The position numbers and the translations under genes are program-made. The notes below the pieces were generated by a model that ran no database searches, was not told the origin of the DNA, and saw nothing but the letters and a program-made list of their open reading frames with translations. Shown piece by piece: positions 51,870 through 60,212 of a DNA stretch of 64,000 nt. The stretch covers positions 186,001 to 250,000 of the forward strand of contig CAVYWS010000005.1 in assembly GCA_963772265.1 (NCBI GenBank), read 5' to 3'. Positions within the stretch are counted from its first letter, which is position 1. Each line of letters opens with the position of its first letter. This stretch comes from Mayfieldus sp963772265. Lineage in GTDB: Bacteria; Actinomycetota; Thermoleophilia; Solirubrobacterales; 70-9.

Positions 51870-52373
51870 TCAGCCGGCGTCGACCGCCTCCTCGAAGGCC
51901 AGCTGGGCTTTGGCGCCGAAAACGGCGAAGACGATCCGCTCCAGCTTGCTTCCCTCGGCGAGGTGCCGCTCGACCTCCTCGACCTCGATCCGCGCGGCCT
52001 CGTCGATCGGAAACCCCCCGACGCCCGTTCCGAAGGCGACAAGCGCGAGCGAGCGGGCGCCCAGCTCCTCCGCGAGCTGCAGGGTGTTCGCGGTTGCACG
52101 GCGGATGATCTCGCCCGAGGTCGGCCCGCCAAGCTCCATCGTCGCCGCGTGAATCACCCACTTCGAAGGCATCTCGCCGGCGGTGGTGGCGACGGCCTCG
52201 CCAAGCGCGATCGGGGCTCGCTCGTTGCTTTCGCGCTGGACCTCGAGGCCGCCCGCGCTCGAGATCGCGCCGGCGACGCCGCCGCCGTGCCGCAGAGCCG
52301 TATTGGCGGCGTTCGCGATCGCGTCCACCTCCAGCTGGGTGATGTCCGCCTCGATTACCTCGATTTGAGCCAT
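51870..52373 (-). CDS. Macro-domain (ADP-ribose-binding) protein
   Basis: The 167-residue protein is a single macro domain: QIEVIEADITQLEVDAIANA, ANTALRHGGGVAGAISSAGG (the ADP-ribose-binding Asn and GGGV loop), KWVIHAATM, and the phosphate loop ALVAFGTGVGGFP. Members bind or hydrolyse ADP-ribose or O-acetyl-ADP-ribose. ATG 52373 has GAAGGAG upstream; a longer frame to 52481 is not protein-like. It reads divergently from pyk and convergently with cpaB. Confidence 0.88.
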   Translation of the reverse strand: MAQIEVIEADITQLEVDAIANAANTALRHGGGVAGAISSAGGLEVQRESNERAPIALGEAVATTAGEMPSKWVIHAATMELGGPTSGEIIRRATANTLQLAEELGARSLALVAFGTGVGGFPIDEAARIEVEEVERHLAEGSKLERIVFAVFGAKAQLAFEEAVDAG

Positions 52374-52462
52374 CTGCACTCCTTCGTCGACGACGCAGCC
52401 TAATCTCGGACGATGGCTACCATCTTTCGGACGCCAGCGCCGGGACGCCGACGGAGAACCAG

Positions 52463-53893
52463 ATGAGCAGCGGGTCCACACGCCGCACCAAGATCGTCGC
52501 GACGGTCGGGCCGGCGTGCTGGGACAAGGAGACGCTTCGGGAGCTGATCTCCGCCGGCGCCGACGTCCTGCGGCTCAACTTCTCGCATTCGGATCGCGAC
52601 CGCCACGCCAAGACGATCGAGACCGCACGGCTGGCGGCGCAGGAAGTCGGGACGGAGGTGGCCCTCCTTGGCGACCTTCCGGGACCGAAGCTGCGGGTCG
52701 GCGAGTTCAAGAACGACGTCGTCGAGCTCGAGACCGGCAGCCACGTCGTGCTCAATCCGGACGCGACGGAGGGAGACTCGCATCAGATCCCGGTCTCGTG
52801 GCCCGGAATCTCACAGGCGCTTCATGCCGATGACCAGGTCTATCTGGCCGACGGCTCGATCCGTCTTCGGGTGCTTGCCGCGCTCAACGACTCCGTCGAC
52901 ACCGAAGTCGAGGTCGGAGGGGCGCTGGCCTCGCACCAGGGCCTCAATCTGCCCGGAGCTGACACCGGACTTCCCTCGGTCGACTCCGACGACATCCGAT
53001 GGGTCGACTTCGCGGTCGAGCACGGGATCGACCTGCTGGCGGTCTCCTTCGTGCGCAGCGCTGCGGACCTGAAGCCGGTCGTCGAGCGGCTCGACCACCT
53101 CGGCTCTGAGATTCCTCTCGTCGCCAAGATCGAGAAGCCGGAGGCGGCCGAGCGCGCCGACGAGATCATCGCCGCGGCCGGCGCCGGGATCATGGTGGCA
53201 AGGGGCGACCTCGGCATCGAGCTTCCGATCTCGCGCATTCCGGTCTTGCAGAAGCGGCTGATCCGGGCCGCCGGGCTGCAGTCCAAGCCGGCGATCACGG
53301 CCACCCAGATGCTCGCCTCGATGGTCACCTCGCGGCGCCCGACCCGAGCCGAGGTCACCGACGTCGCCAACGCGATCTTCGACGGCACCGACGCCGTGAT
53401 GCTCTCCGAGGAGACCGCGATCGGCGCCCACCCGGTGGAGGCGGTGCGGGTGATGGACAGGATCGCCCACGAGACCGAGCCCGATCTTCCCTACGGCGAC
53501 TGGCTGTTCGGCAGGACCGAACAGAACGGCCAGGACGTCGGCGACTCGGTTGCCCAGGGCGCCGTCGGCGCCGTCTACCGACTCAACCTCGCGGCACTCG
53601 TCGTCCCGACCACCAGTGGGCGCACGGCCCGCCTCGTCTCCGCCCACCGGCCGAAGGTTCCGGTGTTGGCGATCTCACCCCGGATCGAGACGGTGCGTCG
53701 GCTCAGCCTTCTGTTCGGCGTCAAGGCGGTGCTCAGCGAGCCCGTCGACGACATCCGCGAGCTCCTGCGCGAGTGCGCCGAGCTCGCCTCCCGGCACGGG
53801 GTCGCCAAGTCGGGCGATCTGATCGCGATAACGGCGGGCCTTCCCGAGCAGCAGCTCGGAACGAACCTCTTCGAAGTGCACCGGGTTCCCTAG
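52463..53893 (+). CDS. pyk: Pyruvate kinase
   Basis: Catalyses phosphoenolpyruvate + ADP to pyruvate + ATP, the last step of glycolysis. The 476 residues match the tetrameric bacterial enzyme. Motifs: RRTKIVATVGPACWDKETLR, LRLNFSHSD, DLPGPKLRVG, the catalytic Lys and metal Glu in VAKIEKPEA, ARGDLGIELP, and the signature LQSKPAITATQMLASMVTSR then PTRAEVTDVANAIFDGTDAV. The C-terminal allosteric domain is complete. The K+-site region should be checked by alignment. Confidence 0.95.
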   Translation: MSSGSTRRTKIVATVGPACWDKETLRELISAGADVLRLNFSHSDRDRHAKTIETARLAAQEVGTEVALLGDLPGPKLRVGEFKNDVVELETGSHVVLNPDATEGDSHQIPVSWPGISQALHADDQVYLADGSIRLRVLAALNDSVDTEVEVGGALASHQGLNLPGADTGLPSVDSDDIRWVDFAVEHGIDLLAVSFVRSAADLKPVVERLDHLGSEIPLVAKIEKPEAAERADEIIAAAGAGIMVARGDLGIELPISRIPVLQKRLIRAAGLQSKPAITATQMLASMVTSRRPTRAEVTDVANAIFDGTDAVMLSEETAIGAHPVEAVRVMDRIAHETEPDLPYGDWLFGRTEQNGQDVGDSVAQGAVGAVYRLNLAALVVPTTSGRTARLVSAHRPKVPVLAISPRIETVRRLSLLFGVKAVLSEPVDDIRELLRECAELASRHGVAKSGDLIAITAGLPEQQLGTNLFEVHRVP

Positions 53894-53936
53894 AGCCGCC
53901 GGGGAGAATCGGGCCCGGCGGGCGGCTTGTCGGGGC

Positions 53937-55079
53937 ATGGACGCCGCCGAGCGCCAGCGCGACGAGCTGGCCGCGCAGATACGCGAGACCCTGGTCGAGC
54001 ACCGCCGCGCCGATGCCGCCGCGGGCCGGCGGCCGAAGGACGATCTCGCCTCCGCCGTCGAGGAGCTGGTCGACCACGAGGCGGCGATCCTTCCCATGCC
54101 GGAGCGCGAGGAGATCGTCGCCCGGATCCTTCGCGACACCATTGGTCTCGGGCCGCTCGAGGAGCTGCTGGCCGATCCCGAGGTGGAGGAGGTGATGGTC
54201 AACGGTGCCGGCAGCGTCTACGTCGAGCGCAGGGGGCGAATCGAGCCGACCGAGATCCGCTTCGCCGACGAGGCGGAGCTTCGCAACGCGATCGAGCGCA
54301 TCCTGGCCCCGCTCGGCCGCCGCGTCGACGAGCTCAGCCCGATGGTCGACGCCCGGCTCTCGGATGGTTCCAGGGTCAACGTTGTGATTCCACCTCTTGC
54401 CGTCGACGGTCCGGCGGTTTCGATCCGCCGCTTCGCCGCCGCCCGACCCGGTCCAGCCGAGCTGGTTGCGATCGGGACCCTCACGGTCGAGATGAGCGAG
54501 CGGCTGGCGGCGGCGGTGCGGGAACGGCGCAGCCTCCTGATCAGCGGCGGAACCGGATCGGGCAAGACGACGCTGCTCAATGCGCTCTCGAGCTTCGTCG
54601 CCCCCTCCGAGCGGGTGGTGACGATCGAGGACGCGGCCGAGCTGCGCCTTCAGCAACCGCACGTCGTGCGCCTGGAGAGCCGGCCGGCCAGCGTCGAGGG
54701 GCGGGGCGAGGTGACTATTCGAGACCTGCTGCGGAACGCGCTGCGCATGCGCCCCGATCGGATCGTGATCGGAGAGGTCAGGGGGCCGGAGGCGCTGGAT
54801 CTGCTGACCGCGCTGAACACCGGGCACCGCGGAGCCCTCTCGACCGTCCACGCGAACTCCCCGGCCGACGCCCTGCGACGCCTGGAGACGCTGGCCCTGA
54901 TGGCCGGGGTCGGACTCTCGCAGACGGCGATCCGCGAGCAGCTCGGTCGCGGGTTCGAGTTTGTGGTCCACCTGGAGCGATACCCGGATGGCGGCCGCGC
55001 CGTGACCGAGATCGCCGAGGTTGTTCGAGCCGCCGGCGGCCCCGCAACCCGCACGTTGATCTCCAGGGAAGAGGCGTGA
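53937..55079 (+). CDS. tadA: TadA/CpaF-type secretion ATPase
   Basis: A 380-residue hexameric ATPase that powers Flp/Tad pilus assembly. An N-terminal helical domain (RILRDTIGLGPLEELLADPE then VEEVMVNGAGSVYVER) precedes the RecA-like core: Walker A LISGGTGSGKTTLLNAL, VVTIEDAAELRL (Asp box), LRMRPDRIVIGEVRGPEALD (Walker B), and the His box STVHANSPADALRRLE. All catalytic motifs are intact. The stop overlaps the start of tadB (GTGA). Confidence 0.93.
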   Translation: MDAAERQRDELAAQIRETLVEHRRADAAAGRRPKDDLASAVEELVDHEAAILPMPEREEIVARILRDTIGLGPLEELLADPEVEEVMVNGAGSVYVERRGRIEPTEIRFADEAELRNAIERILAPLGRRVDELSPMVDARLSDGSRVNVVIPPLAVDGPAVSIRRFAAARPGPAELVAIGTLTVEMSERLAAAVRERRSLLISGGTGSGKTTLLNALSSFVAPSERVVTIEDAAELRLQQPHVVRLESRPASVEGRGEVTIRDLLRNALRMRPDRIVIGEVRGPEALDLLTALNTGHRGALSTVHANSPADALRRLETLALMAGVGLSQTAIREQLGRGFEFVVHLERYPDGGRAVTEIAEVVRAAGGPATRTLISREEA

Positions 55080-55915
55080 AGGTTCCACTCCTGCTCGGCG
55101 CCGGGGCAGGGGGTCTGCTGGCGCTGGCTGTGCGCGAAGCGGTGCTGGGCACCCCCGCGGTCGCCGGTTGGTTGCGGGACTCGCTCGCCCCGCTGGCTCG
55201 CGCGCGTCGCGAGGGCTACACCCCTTCGGCGATCGAGCGACGCCGCCTGGCGATCGTCGGCACCGCCGGGGCGCTGCTGCTTGGATGCCTGCTCGCCGGA
55301 CCCGGCTTCGGTCTGCCGCTGGCTGTGGCCGGCCCAGGGGCTGCCGCATGGGCGGTGAGCCGTAACCGCACCCGTTATCGCCGCAGCGTCGAGCGGGCGC
55401 TGCCCGACGTCGCCGCCGCCGTGGCGGACTCGCTGAGCGCCGGCCGTTCGCTTCGCGGTTCGCTCACCGCGGCGGCCGAGTCGCTCGATGGGCCCGCGGC
55501 GGCCGAGCTGGCGCGCCTCGCCGCCGAGCTCGAGCTTGGTGCCCCCACAGCCGAGGCGCTCGCGGGGCTGCAGCGCCGTTTGCGCTCGCCGCGCGTCGAC
55601 GCGTTTGCCGGCGCGGTCCTGAGCCAGCAGCTGGCAGGGGGCGATCTGGCTGGGCTGCTGCGGCGATTTGCCGAAGGGGCGGCGGAGCAGGATCGCGTCG
55701 CCCAGGACGCCCGCTCGGCGACGGCGCAGGCTCGGTTCACAGGGCTGTTGGTGGTCGCGATGCCGAGTGGGGCAGCGCTGTTCGCGGAGCTCGTGCAGCC
55801 GGGCTTTCTCGCACGGATGCTCGGATACCCGGGGGCGGCCGCAATGCTCGCCCTCGCCGCGGTCTTGCAACTGGCCGGCTTCGCGGCGATCCGCCGGTTG
55901 GCAAGGGTGCAGTGA
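55076..55915 (+). CDS. tadB: TadB-like inner-membrane pilus platform protein
   Basis: A 279-residue type II secretion F-domain protein: two N-terminal membrane segments (AIVGTAGALLLGCLLAG and LAVAGPGAAAWAVS), then the T2SSF cytoplasmic helical domain (ALPDVAAAVADSLSAGRSLR, LEAL-type repeats), then two C-terminal helices (FTGLLVVAMPSGAALFAELV and AAAMLALAAVLQLAGFAAI). It forms the platform on which TadA acts. It is coupled by overlap to tadA and tadC. Confidence 0.85.
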   Translation: MKVPLLLGAGAGGLLALAVREAVLGTPAVAGWLRDSLAPLARARREGYTPSAIERRRLAIVGTAGALLLGCLLAGPGFGLPLAVAGPGAAAWAVSRNRTRYRRSVERALPDVAAAVADSLSAGRSLRGSLTAAAESLDGPAAAELARLAAELELGAPTAEALAGLQRRLRSPRVDAFAGAVLSQQLAGGDLAGLLRRFAEGAAEQDRVAQDARSATAQARFTGLLVVAMPSGAALFAELVQPGFLARMLGYPGAAAMLALAAVLQLAGFAAIRRLARVQ

Positions 55916-56751
55916 TGCTGGCCCTTCTCGGAGCTGCGTCGGTGCTGCTGGCCGCCGTCGGGGTTCGCGAACTGGCGATCACCCAGCCCGCGGTGTCGGA
56001 GGGCTTCGCGCGGATCGGGGCCGCAGCCCGAAGCCGGTTGCGATGGGGCGGCCGCGACGCCGCCTCTGTCGCTCTCCAGCGACGCCTCGTCCGCTCCGGC
56101 CTCTCCGGTCGCCTCTCGCCGACCGCCGTGCTCGTCGCGCGCGGCGCCTGCGCGTCATTCGGGCTGATGGCTGGCCTGGTGGCGGCGCCTGCGGCGCCCG
56201 GGAGGCTGTCGTGGCTGGTCGCCGCGGGGCTGCCGGCGGCGGCGTTCCTGGCGCCCGATGCCCTGCTGGAGCGCAGCGCCAGGCTGCGCCACCAGCGTCT
56301 GGTCGCAGCGCTGCCCGACGCCCTCGATCTGCTGGCGGTCAGTGCGGCGACGGGGAGAAGCACCGCGGCGGGGTTCGCACAAATCGCAACCAGCGGGAAG
56401 GGGCCGTTGGCCGTCGAGCTGGCGATGACCGTGGCCGATATCTCCGCCGGCACGCCCCAGGAGCGTGCCTTGGCGGGGCTGCGCGAGAGGGCCGGCGGAT
56501 CCGAGCTCGCGGCGCTGGTGGCAGCGATCGAGCGATCGCGGCGCTACGGCTCGCCACTGGCCGAGCAGCTTCGGCGGCAGGCAAGCGGGCTGCGGATCGA
56601 CCAGCGTCGTGCCGTCCAGGAGCGTGCCGCGCGGGCGGCGCCAAAGATCCAGCTCGTCGTCGCCCTCGTCCTGGTCCCGTCGGTTCTGTTGATGATCGCT
56701 GCCGGGCTGGTCGCCAACTCGGGTGTGCTGCTCGGCGGACTGGCCCGCTAG
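55915..56751 (+). CDS. tadC: TadC-like inner-membrane pilus platform protein
   Basis: A 278-residue paralogue of TadB. The T2SSF core is LPDALDLLAVSAATGRSTAA, PLAVELAMTVADISAGTPQE, ALAGLRERAGGSELAALVAA, with membrane helices at each end (IQLVVALVLVPSVLLMIAAG). GTG 55912 is a possible alternative start. The window shows no pilin, prepilin peptidase, TadZ or outer secretin gene downstream; the next gene is convergent, so the rest of the system is elsewhere. Confidence 0.83.
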   Translation: MLALLGAASVLLAAVGVRELAITQPAVSEGFARIGAAARSRLRWGGRDAASVALQRRLVRSGLSGRLSPTAVLVARGACASFGLMAGLVAAPAAPGRLSWLVAAGLPAAAFLAPDALLERSARLRHQRLVAALPDALDLLAVSAATGRSTAAGFAQIATSGKGPLAVELAMTVADISAGTPQERALAGLRERAGGSELAALVAAIERSRRYGSPLAEQLRRQASGLRIDQRRAVQERAARAAPKIQLVVALVLVPSVLLMIAAGLVANSGVLLGGLAR

Positions 56752-56796
56752 TGCGGCTGCGCGGACGACCTGATCCACGACCGTCCTTTCTAACGG

Positions 56797-57705
56797 CTAC
56801 TCGGAGATCTCTTCGCGGATCCGCTTCGCCACCCCGGCGCCGGCGACGCGCATCGCGTCGAGGTGGGCGGCGTCCTTCTTGTGACCCTTGACGTTGCAGC
56901 ACAGGGTCCCGGACTCGATCTCGAAGGCGAAGCCCTCCGGCGCCTGCTCGGTGAGCCAGACGATGAAGGTGGGGGAGAAGAGCTGGCGGATCCAGTTCCC
57001 GTCCTGCTCCTTGGTGACGAAGACCTCGTAGTGCTCCTCCATCGCCTCGCTCTCGAGGTGCAGGCGCTCCTTGCTGCGGAAGGCGTCCTCGACGCCCTCG
57101 AGGAAGCGAAATCCGCTCTTGCGGTTGCAGTAGAGCTCGGGGACGAAGCGGTCGCACTCGGGGATGTCGACGATCGAGACCGTGAAGTGGTAGTCGGTCT
57201 CGTGGCGCCCGTTCTTGTCGTGGTAGACCTCGGTGTAGGTGTAGAGCGCCAGGGTCCCGTCGACTCCGTCGGCCAGCGGCCCGGTCAGCACTTCGTCGGT
57301 GTGGCGCTCGTCTCCCTTGCGCAGCAGCGAGGTCGCCGGCGGCAACGAGCCCGACTCGGTGAGCGACATCTGCCGCTGGGAGGCATAGGTCTGAAAGAAC
57401 GCCTTCTCGGAGGCCGATGACGCGATCGAATAGACGATGAAGACGCCGATCGCAAGCGCCGCCAGGGCGCCGAAGAGGCCGAAGATCAGCCCCAGCGAGC
57501 CGAAGCCGATCGCGGCCCCGAGCACGACTCCGAGCCCGATCCAGATCCTGGTCCAGCGCTTCGCGATCAGGCGACGGAAGTGAAAGCCGCGCAGGTCGCC
57601 GGCGTCGTCGATCGTCGCCGGCTGCGAAGAGGTCTGGAGGGTCGCCACGAAGGGCTGGTCGACCCCCGGCTCGCCGGGGGTCTGCGGAGGCGCCTCGTCG
57701 CTCAC
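56797..57705 (-). CDS. Membrane protein of unknown function
   Basis: The start is GTG 57705 (SDEAPPQTPGEPGVDQPFVA); sequence upstream in the frame is not protein-like. After an N-terminal cytoplasmic region of about 60 residues come two membrane helices close together (IWIGLGVVLGAAIGFGSLGL then IFGLFGALAALAIGVFIVYS). A soluble domain of about 200 residues follows, with KAFFQTYASQRQMSL, TDEVLTGPLADGVDGTLALY, and Cys in DIPECDRFVPELYCNRKSGF and SGTLCCNV. I do not recognise the family, though it looks conserved and well formed. Convergent with tadC. Confidence 0.6.
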   Translation of the reverse strand: MSDEAPPQTPGEPGVDQPFVATLQTSSQPATIDDAGDLRGFHFRRLIAKRWTRIWIGLGVVLGAAIGFGSLGLIFGLFGALAALAIGVFIVYSIASSASEKAFFQTYASQRQMSLTESGSLPPATSLLRKGDERHTDEVLTGPLADGVDGTLALYTYTEVYHDKNGRHETDYHFTVSIVDIPECDRFVPELYCNRKSGFRFLEGVEDAFRSKERLHLESEAMEEHYEVFVTKEQDGNWIRQLFSPTFIVWLTEQAPEGFAFEIESGTLCCNVKGHKKDAAHLDAMRVAGAGVAKRIREEISE

Positions 57706-57893
57706 GCGGGCCAGTCTACGTGCGGGTCGGTTGCAAGTCGAGTTGCAGAAAGGCGGCCGCCGCCGCGCTCGAGATCGGCTTTGGCCTGGCCGCGATTTCG
57801 GCTCTGGCAAGCCAAAAAACGGGCCGGGAGGGGGCGGGTAGCAATTCCGTCCGACGGACCATCTGAAATCCGCGACCGGAAGTGTGTTGCAAA

Positions 57894-57918
57894 GTGGGGC
57901 TCAGTGGGTTAGCGTGGG
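57894..57918 (+). promoter_or_regulatory. MraZ-binding boxes (three GTGGG repeats)
   Basis: GTGGG occurs at 57894, 57904 and 57914, exactly 10 bases apart, in the leader of mraZ. MraZ is known to bind several direct TGGG-containing repeats with this spacing in front of its own operon, so autoregulation of the division cluster is likely. The rest of the 315-base gap (57706-58020) has no other recognised element. Confidence 0.8.
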
Positions 57919-58020
57919 CCTCAAGTTGAAGCCAAAGGGCCGGGGTGATGAGGCTCCTCCCACCTCACCACCTCGGCCCACTTCTTCTCCGCCCGCGCTA
58001 ATCGAGAAAGGACTCATGGG

Positions 58021-58458
58021 TTGGCTTTTCGGGGTCTCTACGAGCACAGCCTTGACTCCAAGGATCGCCTTACGGTCCCGGCGCGCTTTCGCTCGGCACT
58101 CGCCGATGGAGTGGTTCTCTCCAAGGGACTCGACCCCTGCGTCGACCTCTATACGCCCGAGGCCTTCGAGCATGTCTCGGACACCTACCTTGCCCCGCAC
58201 AGCCCGTTCAGCGCCGACGCGCGCAAGATGCGCCGCCGCTTCCACGGCGGATCGTTCGACGAGAAGCTTGACTCCGCCGGCCGGGTGCGGCTTCCGAAGC
58301 ATCTGATCGACCACGCCGGCCTCGACGGCCCGTGCGTGATCGTCGGCGCCGGCGACAACCTCGAGATCTGGAACGCGGACATGTGGTCGCGCCACCAGGT
58401 CGAGCTCGACTCGGCCGCGGCGGAGATCGCGGAGAGCCTCGCCGAGGCGGGCGACTGA
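58021..58458 (+). CDS. mraZ: Division/cell-wall cluster regulator MraZ
   Basis: 145 residues with the duplicated SpoVT/AbrB-like fold and both D-x-x-x-R motifs: AFRGLYEHSLDSKDRLTVPA and FDEKLDSAGRVRLPKHLIDH. MraZ forms a ring that binds the repeats upstream and controls the cluster. The start is TTG 58021, giving the family-typical MAFRG; the ATG five bases earlier is in another frame. AAAGGA lies about 10 bases before the TTG. Confidence 0.92.
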   Translation: MAFRGLYEHSLDSKDRLTVPARFRSALADGVVLSKGLDPCVDLYTPEAFEHVSDTYLAPHSPFSADARKMRRRFHGGSFDEKLDSAGRVRLPKHLIDHAGLDGPCVIVGAGDNLEIWNADMWSRHQVELDSAAAEIAESLAEAGD

Positions 58459-58470
58459 TCGATCCGCGGA

Positions 58471-59430
58471 ATGGCCACTCTTACCTACATGCCCACCGAG
58501 CATCTGCCAGTCCTAGCCAGCGAGCTGGTCGACCTGCTGGCCCCCCAGCCGGGTGAGCTGGCCGTCGACTGCACCTTCGGGGGCGGCGGGCACGCCCGCC
58601 TGGTCGCCGACCGGATCGGGCCGACGGGGACCCTGGTCTGCATCGACCTCGACCCGGCGGCCGAGCAGCGCTTCGCCGAGTTCGCCGCCGACGCGCCCTG
58701 TCAGACCCGCTTCATACGCGGCAACTATGCGGAAGGTCTGCGGACCCTTCTCAGCGAAGGTCACGCTGCGGACATGGTCTACCTCGATCTCGGCATCTCC
58801 TCAATGCAGGTCGACGCCTGGGAGCGGGGCTTCTCCTATTCCTACGACGCGCCGCTCGACATGCGGATGGATCCCGAGCAGGAGTTCTCGGCTCGCGACC
58901 TGGTCAACGAATGGCCGGCCTCGCGGATCGCCGAGGCGCTGCGCAACTACGGCGAGGAGCGCCACGCGAACGGCATCGCCCGCTCGATCGTGCGCAGGCG
59001 CCCGATCGAGACGACTTCCGAGCTGGTGGCCGCGATCAAGGGCGGGATGCCGCCGGCGGCGCGCTTCGGCGGCGGGCACCCGGCAAAGCGGAGCTTTCAG
59101 GCGCTGCGGATCGCCGTCAACGAGGAGCTTGACTCGCTCGATCAGGCCCTGCCGCTCGCCTGGGATCTGCTGGCGCCGTCGGGACGCCTGGCCGCGATCT
59201 CCTTTCACTCGCTCGAGGACCGCCGCGTGAAGCGGTTCCTCGCCGACCGCGCCACCGGCTGCATCTGCCCGCCGGACCTGCCGGTCTGCGCCTGCGGACG
59301 CGAGCCGGAGGCTGACCTTCTGACCCGCCGTGCGATCGCCCCGGGGGCGGCAGAGATCGCCGAGAACCCGCGCGCCAGCTCCGCACACCTGCGGGGCGCG
59401 GCCAAGATCGCAGACGGGGCTCCCGCCTGA
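58471..59430 (+). CDS. rsmH: 16S rRNA m4C1402 methyltransferase RsmH (MraW)
   Basis: Methylates N4 of C1402 in 16S rRNA using S-adenosylmethionine. The 319 residues show HLPVLASELVDLLAPQPGEL, AVDCTFGGGGHARLVADRIG (SAM site), DMVYLDLGISSMQVD, RMDPEQEFSARDLVNEW, GGHPAKRSFQALRIAVNEEL, and SFHSLEDRRVKRFL. The Cys-rich ATGCICPPDLPVCACGREPE near the end is normal for the family. ATG 58489 is an alternative start. The stop shares a base with ftsL. Confidence 0.95.
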   Translation: MATLTYMPTEHLPVLASELVDLLAPQPGELAVDCTFGGGGHARLVADRIGPTGTLVCIDLDPAAEQRFAEFAADAPCQTRFIRGNYAEGLRTLLSEGHAADMVYLDLGISSMQVDAWERGFSYSYDAPLDMRMDPEQEFSARDLVNEWPASRIAEALRNYGEERHANGIARSIVRRRPIETTSELVAAIKGGMPPAARFGGGHPAKRSFQALRIAVNEELDSLDQALPLAWDLLAPSGRLAAISFHSLEDRRVKRFLADRATGCICPPDLPVCACGREPEADLLTRRAIAPGAAEIAENPRASSAHLRGAAKIADGAPA

Positions 59431-60187
59431 TGGGCGCCGCCGCACCGGCACGCAAGACTCCGGCCCGCAAGGCGCCAAGCCGCAAAAGGTCGGGCGGGCG
59501 TACCTCTCACTCTGCGCCCCGCGCTCGGCCGCAACGATCTCCGAAAGCCGCAGGGCCGCGGAGCAACGGCGTTCGAGCCACGCCCGCCCGCCCCCACCGC
59601 CTCCCGAGGGCTGTGCGGGTCGAACCGCCGCGGCGATGCGGCGTCTGCCCGACTCGGGGCTGGTCGTGCGGATGACGCGGGGGAGGGCCTGGATCGGGGT
59701 GCTGAGCATGCTGCTGACCGGGATCGTCGCCCTCAACGTCGTCAGCCTCAGCCTCAGCGCCTCCCAGGGCAAGGTCTCCCAGCAGGCGATGATCCTCGAG
59801 CAGGAGAACTCGGCCCTGCGCGCCCGCCTCGCGCAGCGCCTCTCCAACGGGCGGGTCAGAAGCGCCGCCGCCGCCATCGGCATGTGGGCGCCGTCCCCGA
59901 CCGACATCAACTACCGCAACGCCTCCGGCCACGACGTGCGCCTCGCCGCGCAGCGCCTCTCCAACGGCTTCGCCTATGGGTCGTATCTGGTCGATGCGCC
60001 GACCCCGGCCGTCCCCGACACGACCCCGGACACGACGGTCTCGACGACCACTCCGGTGACTCCGGCCCCGACGACTTCGACGACGACGACGCCGACCACC
60101 GCCTCCGCCGCTCCCGTGACCACCAGCGCGCCGGTGGCGCCGACCAGCTCCGGCAGCTCGGGGGTTGGCGGCGTCGCCCCGGGCTAG
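59430..60187 (+). CDS. ftsL: FtsL-like divisome protein (probable frame break in N-terminal tail)
   Basis: The ATG overlaps the rsmH stop. The first 60 residues are basic and Ala/Pro/Arg-rich (ARKTPARKAPSRKRSGGRTS). The frame then appears to shift at about 59620 to read MRRLPDSGLVVRMTRGRAWI and the single membrane helix GVLSMLLTGIVALNVVSLSL. A leucine-zipper-like coil follows (QAMILEQENSALRARLAQRL). The alternative is a shorter gene starting at ATG 59636. FtsL bridges FtsQ/DivIC and FtsI in septum building. The last 70 residues are a Thr/Pro-rich tail (TTPDTTVSTTTPVTP), longer than usual for FtsL. Confidence 0.75.
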
Positions 60188-60212
60188 AGGAACCGAACCC
60201 GAGGGCAGGCGG

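Noticed and set aside
57884..58306. Frame using the ATG at 58016 in front of the division cluster
   Set aside because: Its product is non-protein-like; the mraZ frame with TTG 58021 gives a full, conserved MraZ.
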